Part shown: positions 30,394 to 38,097 of the stretch, one piece after another
Layout: each line of letters opens with the position of its first letter
Numbering within the stretch: the stretch's first letter is position 1
Origin: Nitrospira sp. SB0677_bin_15
Lineage (GTDB): Bacteria; Nitrospirota; Nitrospiria; Nitrospirales; UBA8639
Direction of reading: 5' to 3'
Length of the DNA: 39,718 nucleotides
NCBI GenBank assembly: GCA_009842645.1
Contig: VYFB01000036.1
Span: 1-39,718, forward strand
The notes under the pieces: model-generated
Told to the model about the DNA's origin: nothing
The model's database searches: none
The model's input: only the letters and a program-made list of their open reading frames with translations
Position numbers and translations under genes: made by a program

Positions 30394-30978
30394 GGAACCT
30401 CTGATTAAGTGTCTCAAATAAGGTATACTCCGGCCAGGTATCCCCCAACCCACCCCGAATCGGAGGCCTCCCATGCACCAATCCAGTGGCTGGCGGAGCA
30501 ATATTTATGCGAGCGAGCGGTCTTGGTGCGGACGGGGGCGATCGTGGATGCAACGATTATTGCGGCGTCGGGCTCGACGAAGAATCAGGCCCACACCCGG
30601 GATCCCGAGATGGCGTCCACGAAGAAGGGGCGGAATTGGTATTTCGGCTTGAAGGCGCACATTGGCAGTGACTCGCAGGGGTGGGTGCATCGCAAAGCGA
30701 CACGCGGGCGGCGCCTGACGTGTGCCGATCGGGCGTTTAATCGCAAGAGTAACCGCGTGTGCGCCCGGGTCGAGCATGTCTTTTGTGTCATCAAGCACTT
30801 GTGGGGCTATCGGCGGGTGCGGTATCGGGGGTTAGCGAAGAATGCGGCGAACCTGTTCACGTTATTTGCCCTGGCGAATTGGTATCTGGTGCGCCGCGAA
30901 TTGGCCGTCACGTAGAGGGCGATCGGTGAAAACCGCTCCGCTGGCGGCCAAGCGGACCACACACTCCCCGAGAGCCCC
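30394..30978 (+). mobile_element. Internally deleted IS5-family element (target duplication TTAT)
   Basis: The left end GGAACCTCTGATTAAGTG is identical to that of the MITEs. The right end CACTCCCCGAGAGCCCC is a diverged match. TTAT flanks both ends (30390-30393 and 30979-30982), giving a 585-bp element. A full IS5 relative would be about 1 kb or more. This makes it the visible link between the MITE family and an IS5-family transposase. Confidence 0.75.
30409..30915 (+). pseudogene. IS5-family transposase, internally deleted
   Basis: The open frame covers two separated parts of a DDE transposase. The first is ERAVLVRTGAIVDATIIAASGSTKNQ...RDPEMASTKKGRNWYFGLKAHIGSDSQGWVH with the second catalytic D in DATII or the K-H-D block. 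The second is NRKSNRVCARVEHVFCVIKHLWGYRRVRYRGLAKNAANLFTLFALANWYL with the final E. The N-terminal region and a middle part are missing: the true start MHQSS (ATG 30473) leads in another frame to the same site. It is not expected to be active but could share ends with mobilised relatives. Confidence 0.85.
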
Positions 30979-31048
30979 TTATCTGTTCTTAAAGATAAAA
31001 AGCATGGGTGCTTCCTCCCCTCTCAGATTTAAACAGAACAGAGAATAA

Positions 31049-32041
31049 ATGCCTGCACTGCCTCCTGAAATAATCGTTCAAGCAATAGAAGAGGCCTTCA
31101 CTGATTCTGCAGCGTCGGCTGTCTTGGTGTCGAAGCCGAGAGGAAATCCGAAAAGATTCTACGTTACGTCCGGAGAAGCATCGTTTTCTGTTTGGATATA
31201 CATCTGGACGTTGACTCATGGGGGTGGACCACGTTCGGTTGACGAATATCGTATACAACTTACGTCGGTAACTCCCCCTTTGCCGGAAAATCCAGACGGC
31301 CCTACGCTATTGTTGGGTTACGAGCCAAATAGCAAGTGCTTTGCCGGATTTGATCTTAGAAAACACCGAATGTTTTCAACCCAGTCTCCTTCCATCCAGA
31401 TAAATATCAATACCCTTGGGGAAGCTGTTAGGGATGGTTTTGCCTTTGCGCGGAAAGGTAACGATGAAATTGCAGTCGGTTTTCGTCCTGACAATATGCT
31501 CGCATACTGTGCAAATTATGAAAGCCTGCATGAGAAAGGGGCAGATGTCACAGTGTCCAGTCTGTTATCCAGAATCGGAAGGCTCGAATCCGTAACTGAT
31601 GCTGAAATCGACAAGTTGGCCCCCGACAGGAGGCGTATTGTAAAGAAATTATCGCACCTTGTCCGAGACAGTAATTTTAGAAGAAAGGTCACCGTCGCCT
31701 ACGACCGAAAGTGTTGTGTAACCGGATTGCAACTACGACTCATTGATGCTGCACACATTTTGCCTGTTGGCGCGGAAGGTAGTACCGATGACGTTCAAAA
31801 CGGATTGTGTCTTTCTCCCACTTATCACAGGGCGTATGATCGTAAACTGATCTACCTCACTGAGGAGCGACGAATGCTGATCAATCCTCGCGAGAAAGAT
31901 AAACTCATCAAACTTGGTTTGGGCGGAGGACTTCAGGAATTTGAGTCACATCTTGGTAAAGAGATATTCCTTCCACCGGACAGGAATCAATGGCCACGAA
32001 TAGAGTTCATCCGGTCTGCGAACGAGTTTCGGGAAATCTGA
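31049..32041 (+). CDS. HNH restriction endonuclease (type II, putative)
   Basis: The 330-aa protein has a C-terminal HNH domain: CCVTGLQLRLIDAAHILPVGAEGSTDDVQNGLCLSPTYHRAYDRKLIYL at about 222-270, with the paired cysteines, AAHI, N and H...D of the HNH_2 type. The first 200 residues resemble a DNA-recognition domain without known motifs. It stands 94 bp ahead of a methyltransferase gene on the same strand, which is the layout of a type II restriction-modification system. The frame is intact. Target sequence unknown. GC content is lower than that of its neighbours, suggesting recent transfer. Confidence 0.8.
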   Translation: MPALPPEIIVQAIEEAFTDSAASAVLVSKPRGNPKRFYVTSGEASFSVWIYIWTLTHGGGPRSVDEYRIQLTSVTPPLPENPDGPTLLLGYEPNSKCFAGFDLRKHRMFSTQSPSIQININTLGEAVRDGFAFARKGNDEIAVGFRPDNMLAYCANYESLHEKGADVTVSSLLSRIGRLESVTDAEIDKLAPDRRRIVKKLSHLVRDSNFRRKVTVAYDRKCCVTGLQLRLIDAAHILPVGAEGSTDDVQNGLCLSPTYHRAYDRKLIYLTEERRMLINPREKDKLIKLGLGGGLQEFESHLGKEIFLPPDRNQWPRIEFIRSANEFREI

Positions 32042-32084
32042 GTTATCCCTCTCAGGTAAAGCTGAACGCATCTGAGTCACAATA

Positions 32085-32130
32085 TTGTATTACAAAAAAT
32101 AATTGACAGAACTGATTTTCGTATTACAAT
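32085..32130 (+). promoter_or_regulatory. Promoter and GTATTACAA direct repeats of the methyltransferase gene
   Basis: TTGACA (32103-32108), 16 bp, TACAAT (32125-32130) is a near-consensus sigma-70 promoter; the ATG follows 5 bp later (leaderless). The 9-mer GTATTACAA occurs twice, at 32087-32095 and 32121-32129, 34 bp apart, bracketing the -35 and overlapping the -10. The first copy is part of the palindrome TTGTATTACAA. These are good candidates for an operator. Confidence 0.6.
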
Positions 32131-32135
32131 TAATT

Positions 32136-33356
32136 ATGCCCCGCCCAAAAGTTAAAAGCCCTCGAAAAAGGCTCGTCAATTTCCGGCTTACAGACACTGA
32201 GTATTCGGAGATGCAATGCTCTGCAGAGGTAGCTGGCTATGATTCGCTGAGCAGTTATCTTCGCCACCTGTATGACAACCATAGACATGTATCTCAAGCG
32301 AAAGAAGATTCCGCAATATACGGTGTTGCACAACCCGAGATTTATAGAGAAACGCAATATGGCGAAATCTATTATGGCGATTCTCTCGGTCTATTACACG
32401 CGACATTGGCACCAAATTCTGTGGACTTGATTATGACTTCGCCGCCGTTTGGTCTTGTCAGAAAGAAGATCTACGGTAACGAAGACGCTGATCGATACGT
32501 GCAGTGGTTTCGACCGTTTGCCGAAGGCATGCAACGGGTGTTGAAGGATAAAGGCAGTCTCGTGATTGATATCGGTGGGGCTTGGAAACCCAGGGCTCCT
32601 ACTCGTTCACTTTATCATTTCGAGTTACTTATCGCGCTGTGTCGGGATTACGGGTTTCATCTTTGTCAGGAACATTACTGGTGGAACCCTGCAAAGCTAC
32701 CGACTCCGGCAGAATGGGTAAACGTCAGGCGAATACGAGTAAAGGACGCTGTAAACTGTGTCTGGTGGCTGTCGAAAACGTCGTGGCCCAAGGCATCTAA
32801 CAAACGTATTCTCGCCCCCTATAGTAATTCAATGAAATCTTTATTAAAGAACGGTTATAAGCCCAAGTTACGTCCATCGGGTCATGACATTTCCAATAAA
32901 TTCGAGAAAGACAACGGTGGTTCCGTTCCACCAAACCTTTTGGCCATCGCAAATACAGAATCGAACGGGACTTATCAGGACTATTGCCGCGCAAATAATC
33001 TGCCGGTGCATCCTGCAAGATTTCCGGCACGCCTTCCCGAATATTTCATTCGAATGCTTACTGATGAAGGGGATCTGGTGGTTGATCCTTTTGGGGGTTC
33101 ATGCGTCACTGGTGAGGTGGCCGAGTCGCTAAGACGCAAATGGGTTTGCTGTGAATTAAACGAAGACTACCTGAAAGGTGCTCTATCCCGATTCGTCGGT
33201 TTGAAACCTCGATTGTCGAAAACGGATAATACTCCTTATCAGGTTTATCCACCGTGTTCATTGAATGGTTCTACAGACACTTCGCCGTTTCCAGAAGACG
33301 GGGGCTTTAAGCGTGCCCTCAAAAAGCCAACACAGAAAAGTCTTCGGCTGTTTTAG
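32136..33356 (+). CDS. PvuII-like N4-cytosine DNA methyltransferase with ribbon-helix-helix-like N-terminus
   Basis: From ATG 32136 the protein has 406 residues. It methylates DNA to protect against the linked nuclease. The catalytic motif IV (TSPPF at 101-105) precedes motif I (DPFGGS at 317-322), the beta-class order of N4-cytosine enzymes. KLPTPAEWVNVRRIRVKDAVNCVWW and RPSGHDIS...DNGGSVPPNLLAIANTESN closely follow the M.PvuII pattern. Residues 1-50 (RKRLVNFRLTDTEYSEMQCSAEVAGYDSLSSYLRHL) resemble a CopG-type ribbon-helix-helix, not part of PvuII methylase. It may bind the repeats at its own promoter and act as repressor. TTG 32103 coincides with the -35 and is rejected as start. Confidence 0.88.
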   Translation: MPRPKVKSPRKRLVNFRLTDTEYSEMQCSAEVAGYDSLSSYLRHLYDNHRHVSQAKEDSAIYGVAQPEIYRETQYGEIYYGDSLGLLHATLAPNSVDLIMTSPPFGLVRKKIYGNEDADRYVQWFRPFAEGMQRVLKDKGSLVIDIGGAWKPRAPTRSLYHFELLIALCRDYGFHLCQEHYWWNPAKLPTPAEWVNVRRIRVKDAVNCVWWLSKTSWPKASNKRILAPYSNSMKSLLKNGYKPKLRPSGHDISNKFEKDNGGSVPPNLLAIANTESNGTYQDYCRANNLPVHPARFPARLPEYFIRMLTDEGDLVVDPFGGSCVTGEVAESLRRKWVCCELNEDYLKGALSRFVGLKPRLSKTDNTPYQVYPPCSLNGSTDTSPFPEDGGFKRALKKPTQKSLRLF

Positions 33357-33697
33357 CTTCTCTTCACGACTTAATTTTGATTAAGCACTTGCTGGAAAAC
33401 TTCAGAGGATTCTGAAAGATGGCCCTTCGGAGTCATGAGAGGCGGGCGGGCGAGAGGAGTAAACAGGAATCCCCCATGCAGGCCCTTCGACTGCGCTCCG
33501 CTACGCTCAGGACAGGCTTGCCGCCTGCACCCCAAGGGATGAAAATCGTACAGGTGGTCATCCTGAGCGAAGCGAAGGATCTCGTAGTTGAGGCGGTCGG
33601 TTATCGAGCGAGAGATTCCTCACTTCGCTCGGAATGACAAATGGGGGTATCGGAATGACAAATTGGGGTGTTGTTGGCTATTTTCATACCAAGCCCG
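33357..33697. repeat. Intergenic dispersed repeats, including copy B of the long palindrome
   Basis: No gene is seen. 33480-33520 holds CCCTTCGACTGCGCTCCGC...CAGGACAGGC-type units. 33557-33670 is the second copy of the 115-bp imperfect palindrome at 8039-8160 (GTCATCCTGAGCG ... TCTCGTAGTTGAGG ... CTCGGAATGACAAATGGGG), extended by a partial repeat of its right end. Confidence 0.65.
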
Positions 33698-34024
33698 TTA
33701 CAGGCTGATGAATCGATCGCAGCCTGTGATGATTTGGGAGAGGACCACCAGTCCGCAGAAGGTCACTTCCTGGCCATAGTCTTCCGTGGATACTTTGTGC
33801 TGCTGACATCCGTAGGCGCAGACGTTCAATTTGACGCCTGCCGAAACCAGGCTGAGGATCGCCGCGTTTTCCAGGTTTTTCACCCCCTCATCAATGAGAT
33901 ACAAGTACACGTTCACGTGTGAACGCAGGGCTTCGCGGCTCAAGCCGACGACCACGTCCGCGTTGGGATGAGAAGGGGGGGTTGAGAGAAGCAACCCCAG
34001 CTTTTTGCCTGCCAGATCGTTCAT
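33698..34024 (-). CDS. DsrE/TusD-like sulfur-relay family protein
   Basis: The 108-aa protein starts KKLGLLLSTPPSHPNADVVVGLSREALRSHVNVYLYLIDEGVKNL, the alpha/beta pattern of DsrE/DsrF/TusD proteins that carry persulfide sulfur on a conserved cysteine. GVKLNVCAYGCQQHKVS holds two cysteines, C72 and C76, of which one is the likely carrier; VTFCGLVVLSQIITGCDRFISL closes the fold. ATG 34024 is preferred over the in-frame TTG at 34033. It lies 9 bp after an unknown gene and is probably translated from the same mRNA. The partner sulfur-relay genes are not here. Confidence 0.75.
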   Translation of the reverse strand: MNDLAGKKLGLLLSTPPSHPNADVVVGLSREALRSHVNVYLYLIDEGVKNLENAAILSLVSAGVKLNVCAYGCQQHKVSTEDYGQEVTFCGLVVLSQIITGCDRFISL

Positions 34025-34033
34025 GGGCAACAA

Positions 34034-34462
34034 TTATTGAATCTCGATCGCGCCGCCCTGTAAGTCGAGGTCCGCGTCTTTCAACTCCATCTTATTCCCG
34101 ACGTGCCAATGTTCGGCCGTGACTTCGGACACTGTCCCGCCCGGCAAGTAAAACTTGGCCTGGGGGACCTGGACGCCGTTTTCCTCGTTCCTTTTGACGA
34201 GGAACACCACGCCTTTGAGCGTATTATCAATCACCGTCACCGATGCGGGTTCGGCCCGGAGTTCGAAGCGGTCCTGGTCATTGGACGACCATTCGTTGCG
34301 TTCCAGTTTGGCAACCTGTGATCCGGCGGGATTATAGAGGGCCATGCTCAGGAGGATACTCCCGTCTTCAGCCTTCTGTTCCACCTTGATCAGGTCCTGG
34401 TCCTGCGCCACAAAAATGCCGTTCGTATTGCGAAGCTGATTTGACCCGATTGAAATATCCAT
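34034..34462 (-). CDS. Conserved-looking protein of unknown function
   Basis: I do not recognise this 142-aa protein. A ribosome binding site (AAAGGA) precedes the ATG. The sequence is rich in alternating hydrophobic and polar residues (ISIGSNQLRNTNGIFVAQDQDLIKVEQ, LLSMALYNPAGSQVAKL, TVIDNTLKGVVFLVKR, KMELKDADLDLQGGAIEIQ), suggesting an all-beta protein, perhaps a beta-helix or jelly roll. No signal peptide, membrane segment or cysteine is seen. It leads a two-gene unit with the DsrE-like gene. Confidence 0.6.
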   Translation of the reverse strand: MDISIGSNQLRNTNGIFVAQDQDLIKVEQKAEDGSILLSMALYNPAGSQVAKLERNEWSSNDQDRFELRAEPASVTVIDNTLKGVVFLVKRNEENGVQVPQAKFYLPGGTVSEVTAEHWHVGNKMELKDADLDLQGGAIEIQ

Positions 34463-34620
34463 GATGTCCTTTATTCGCGGTCCGTGGTCTGGTACGGCTG
34501 AGAATTGATACCGGCCATCGGCTCCGTTTTACCCTGTTGGCAGAGACGAAGATACCGACTTGAAAAGCAGGGGTCAACCAACAAACGTTTTCTCGGATGA
34601 TGAGGAGAGCCATGCAAGTT

Positions 34621-35304
34621 TCATGGGTTCGAAATGGGACGAAGAAAGTACCGGACCCCGTCGACCTGTACCACGGGCATGATCAGCCCTTGGTCCGTGC
34701 CGTCGTGAGAAAAGGCGTAGATGATGGATTCCCAGGGAATCAGCGTGCCGGTGAAGAGGATTCCTATTTCCACGTGTTCTCTCTTTGCGTGACGGTCAAG
34801 GAGCGTCCGAAGTCCGGCCACTGAAGGGACGGCGACCATTTCATACGGCAATTGGAGTGGCTTGAATCGGACAAGGCCCCAAGTCGTTTTCGTGAACTCA
34901 GGACCCATGACCACGGAGAATCCTTGATCGGCTTCCCGGTACTCGCCCAGGACACCCGACCACCAAAACGCCACTCGTTGGCTCAGCAACGGATGTCCTT
35001 CCCGTAATGCATCCCGCTGTCGGTTGAAGTCAAAGAGCCTGGACCCGAGTTCTTCACCCGGCTGGTCATGCAACTGATTCCAATCAGGCGGCTGGTTTTC
35101 CAATTCACTGAGAAACCGCTCCTGGTTCGCGGCCGTGAGAAGGGTACGAATGGGTTCGCCGATGAACAGGGCGCGACTTCGAGGGAGAGTCTCCAGTGGT
35201 TGAATACCTGATGGAAGATCGGCGAGACACTCGAGGGAGAGGCCAAGAAAGAAGGCAAGCAAAACGGATGCTGCTGCGTGGAAAAGACGCGGTCGGCGAT
35301 TCAT
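34621..35304 (-). CDS. Exported protein of unknown function in a sugar ABC operon
   Basis: The 227-aa product has a signal peptide (MNRRPRLFHAAASVLLAFFLGLSLECLA), with a possible lipobox LECLA that would put the lipid on a cysteine near residue 26. The mature part (ETLPRSRALFIGEPIRTLL ... QRVAFWWSGVLGEYREADQGFSVVMGPEFTKTTWGLVRFKP ... PYEMVAVPSVAGLRTLL) is not recognised. Its ATG overlaps the TGA of the ABC ATPase gene, so it is translationally coupled to the importer and may assist it or act on the same ligand. Confidence 0.65.
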   Translation of the reverse strand: MNRRPRLFHAAASVLLAFFLGLSLECLADLPSGIQPLETLPRSRALFIGEPIRTLLTAANQERFLSELENQPPDWNQLHDQPGEELGSRLFDFNRQRDALREGHPLLSQRVAFWWSGVLGEYREADQGFSVVMGPEFTKTTWGLVRFKPLQLPYEMVAVPSVAGLRTLLDRHAKREHVEIGILFTGTLIPWESIIYAFSHDGTDQGLIMPVVQVDGVRYFLRPISNP

Positions 35305-36389
35305 AACGACGGCAATGGAATCCGGTTGTCGTTGATGAACAGGTGAAAGTTTTTCACGTAGATCGTGATGGACTCTCCCGCGTGTTGCCGAAAACCGAAT
35401 GAGGTTCGTGCCATCAGAGATTGTCCTTTGACCATTATATGCACGATGGAATCATTGCCGAGGTTTTCAACCAAGTCGATGGTTCCGGTGCTCGCAACAT
35501 GTCCCGGCCCCTCAGGTTCAAATGTGACGTCTTCAGGACGGACCCCCAAGGTTGCCGTCCCAGTGCCTGCGCCGATTCGTTCGTGAGCCTGAAACGGAAA
35601 CCGGAACGTCAAGTCTCCCATGAGGAATTCGAGTTGCCGTTGATCGAGGCGATAAGAGCCCTCGAACAAATTCATCGGAGGGTTGCCGATGAACCCGGCG
35701 ACAAAGGGATTAGCGGGCTCATGATAAATCTGTTCGGGCCGTCCGATTTGCTGAATCCTGCCGCGATTCATAACGACAACGGCGTGCCCCAGCGTCATGG
35801 CTTCGCTTTGATCATGCGTCACGTAGACCATGGTGGTGCCCAAGCGGCGGTGCAATTTCTTCAATTCTACTCGCATTGATGCCCGAAGCCGGGCATCCAG
35901 GTTTGACAGTGGTTCGTCAAAAAGAAACAATTTGGGTTTCCGAACAATGGCTCGACCCATGGCCACGCGTTGCTGTTGCCCGCCCGAGAGTTCCTTCGGC
36001 TTCCGGTCAAGCAGGTCGTAAATTTCCAATAACGCAGCGGTTTCAGCGATACGTGCTTCGATCACGGATTTGGGTTCTCGCCGCATTTTCAACCCGAAAG
36101 CCAAGTTTTCCTTGACCGTCAAGTGTGGGTAGAGGGCATAGTGTTGAAAGACCATGGCGATGTCGCGGTCCGAAGGGGGGACGTCGTCCACGCATTGTCC
36201 TCCGAAGGACACCGAGCCTCGGGTTTGCGGTTCGAGACCGGCGATTATGCGCAGCAACGTGGATTTGCCGCATCCCGACGGACCCAGCAACACAAAGAAT
36301 TTGCCATCACTGACCTCGAACGACACGTCATGCAGAACCCGAGTCCGGCCGAACGTTTTCTCGATGTGTTGTAGTTCCAGTCCGGCCAT
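35301..36389 (-). CDS. Sugar ABC transporter ATP-binding protein (MalK/UgpC type)
   Basis: The 362-aa ATPase drives a carbohydrate importer. It has Walker A GPSGCGKST, Q-loop VFQHYALYPH, signature LSGGQQQR, Walker B LFLFDEPLSNLD and VTHDQSEA. The C-terminal TOBE-like regulatory domain at about 240-362 is typical of MalK, UgpC and MsmK. The protein is intact. It overlaps the exported unknown by 4 bp and follows the second permease gene by 8 bp. Confidence 0.95.
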   Translation of the reverse strand: MAGLELQHIEKTFGRTRVLHDVSFEVSDGKFFVLLGPSGCGKSTLLRIIAGLEPQTRGSVSFGGQCVDDVPPSDRDIAMVFQHYALYPHLTVKENLAFGLKMRREPKSVIEARIAETAALLEIYDLLDRKPKELSGGQQQRVAMGRAIVRKPKLFLFDEPLSNLDARLRASMRVELKKLHRRLGTTMVYVTHDQSEAMTLGHAVVVMNRGRIQQIGRPEQIYHEPANPFVAGFIGNPPMNLFEGSYRLDQRQLEFLMGDLTFRFPFQAHERIGAGTGTATLGVRPEDVTFEPEGPGHVASTGTIDLVENLGNDSIVHIMVKGQSLMARTSFGFRQHAGESITIYVKNFHLFINDNRIPLPSL

Positions 36390-36397
36390 GCCTTACC

Positions 36398-37213
36398 TTA
36401 CTTCTTCACCGCGCCGGCCGATAGGCCATTGATGATCCCGCGTTGAAACAGGAGCACGAGGATGATCAACGGCAGCGTGGCGATCACGGAGGCCGCGGCG
36501 ATTTCTCCCCACGGCATGATAAATTCTCCCTGAAACAGGGCAATGCCGACCGGCAGGGTTTGGCGTTCGGGATCCGTGAGAATCAGCAAGGCGAAGAAAA
36601 ATTCGTTCCATGCGTAGATAAACGTGAGGATGGCCGCGGTGAACAGCCCGGGTGCCGCGAGGGGCAGCATGATTTTGTACAACGCCTGCCACGTTGTGCA
36701 GCCGTCGATGCGTGCGGCTTCTTCCAACTCGATCGGCAGTTCGTGGAAGAACGTGGTTAAAATCCACACGGCGAGGGGCAAGGTCAGTGAGACGTAGGGC
36801 AGGACCAGTCCCCAATGGGTATTCAACCCACCGAGCCGTTCCAGGATTTGCCAGACCGGTCCTGCAATGACGATAGGCGGAAACATCGCGACGCAGAGCA
36901 GCCCACCCAGGATCCATGTTTTTCCCGGCAACCGCAGCCGTGCCAAAGCATAGGCGGCCGGAGTTGCGGCGATTAGCGCAATGACGGTCGCGCTTCCGGC
37001 AACGGTGACACTGTTTCTCACGTAGTGTAACAGTCGATGCTCGAAGAGTGCTGAGGCATAAAACACGAGACTGCCGTCCGGCCACCAGGTTGGAGGGATC
37101 GCTTCCACTTGGATTTGTGACTTGAACGAAGTCAGGACAAACCAGAGAAAAGGACACAGGCTGCCGAGTACGGCCAGGAGGATCCCGCCAAGCAAGATCG
37201 GACGATGCATCAT
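36398..37213 (-). CDS. Sugar ABC transporter permease (MalG/UgpE type)
   Basis: The 271-aa inner-membrane subunit has six membrane helices (about 10-30, 70-90, 105-130, 137-157, 180-200 and 235-258). The ATPase-coupling loop EEAARIDGCTTWQALYKIMLPLAAPGL lies at about 164-190, the EAA motif of the CUT1 family. It overlaps the first permease gene by 4 bp (ATGA). Confidence 0.94.
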   Translation of the reverse strand: MMHRPILLGGILLAVLGSLCPFLWFVLTSFKSQIQVEAIPPTWWPDGSLVFYASALFEHRLLHYVRNSVTVAGSATVIALIAATPAAYALARLRLPGKTWILGGLLCVAMFPPIVIAGPVWQILERLGGLNTHWGLVLPYVSLTLPLAVWILTTFFHELPIELEEAARIDGCTTWQALYKIMLPLAAPGLFTAAILTFIYAWNEFFFALLILTDPERQTLPVGIALFQGEFIMPWGEIAAASVIATLPLIILVLLFQRGIINGLSAGAVKK

Positions 37214-38097
37214 GCCGGTTTCCGTTGCAGGAGTTTGGAGCCAACGGTACGAACGTAGAACAGGGAGAGAATTGCCATCGCAACAAAGACCGTGACCGAG
37301 ATTGTGGTCCCATAGCCCACGCGTCCCTCGGTGAAGAGGGTTTTATAGCCGTAAAATTGAATCACTTGCGTGGCGTCACCGGGGCCGCCTTGCGTTATGA
37401 CGAAGACGAGGTCAAAGACTCGAAACGCATCAATGGTCCGAAACAGGAGAGCGGTGAGCAGCGCAGGCTTCAGCAGAGGGAGGGTGATGTGCCGGAAACG
37501 TTGCCATGCCGTGGCTCCATCGACGCGCGCTGCGTCATAGGTCTCCTCAGGAATGACTTGCAAGCCCGCCAGGACAAGAAGTCCGGTAAACGACGACGTT
37601 TTCCAAACGTCGGCCAGGACGATCGCGCCAAAGGCCGTCCACGGGTCAGCCAGCCACGGGACGTAGGCGTTGATTCTGTCGCCGAAGAGGATTGCGTTGA
37701 TTGCGCCGTATTGATCGTTCAACAGAAACCGCCACATCTGTGAAGCCACCACCGTGGGAATCGCCCATGGAATCAGCACGGCCGCACGGACCCATCCTCG
37801 CCCTCTAAAGCGTTCATGAACGACCAGGGCAATGCCCGTACCCATGAGCAGTTCCAAGGCAGTCGAGAACAGGACGAAGCCCAGTGTGACGATGAACGCC
37901 TGATGAGCAACGGGGTCCTGCAACAGTTCCGCGTAATGGCCGAACCCGACAAAGGATCGTTCCGGGCCGGGGAAGTCCGAGTACAGGCTCAGCACGAACG
38001 AATCCATGGCCGGATAGAGGGAAAAGACGGCCACGAACGTCAGGGCCGGAAAGACCATCAACCAGTCGGTGGTGTGCTCTTTGGTCGATTTCGTCAC
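37210..38097 (-). CDS. Sugar ABC transporter permease (MalF/UgpA type)
   Basis: The 295-aa inner-membrane subunit has six helices and the coupling motif YDAARVDGATAWQRFRHITLPLLKPALL at about 197-225. VFVITQGGPGDATQVIQFYGYKTLF is the periplasmic block typical of this half of the pair. It overlaps the binding-protein gene by 4 bp and the next permease gene by 4 bp, so the whole operon is tightly coupled. Confidence 0.94.
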   Translation of the reverse strand: MTKSTKEHTTDWLMVFPALTFVAVFSLYPAMDSFVLSLYSDFPGPERSFVGFGHYAELLQDPVAHQAFIVTLGFVLFSTALELLMGTGIALVVHERFRGRGWVRAAVLIPWAIPTVVASQMWRFLLNDQYGAINAILFGDRINAYVPWLADPWTAFGAIVLADVWKTSSFTGLLVLAGLQVIPEETYDAARVDGATAWQRFRHITLPLLKPALLTALLFRTIDAFRVFDLVFVITQGGPGDATQVIQFYGYKTLFTEGRVGYGTTISVTVFVAMAILSLFYVRTVGSKLLQRKPA

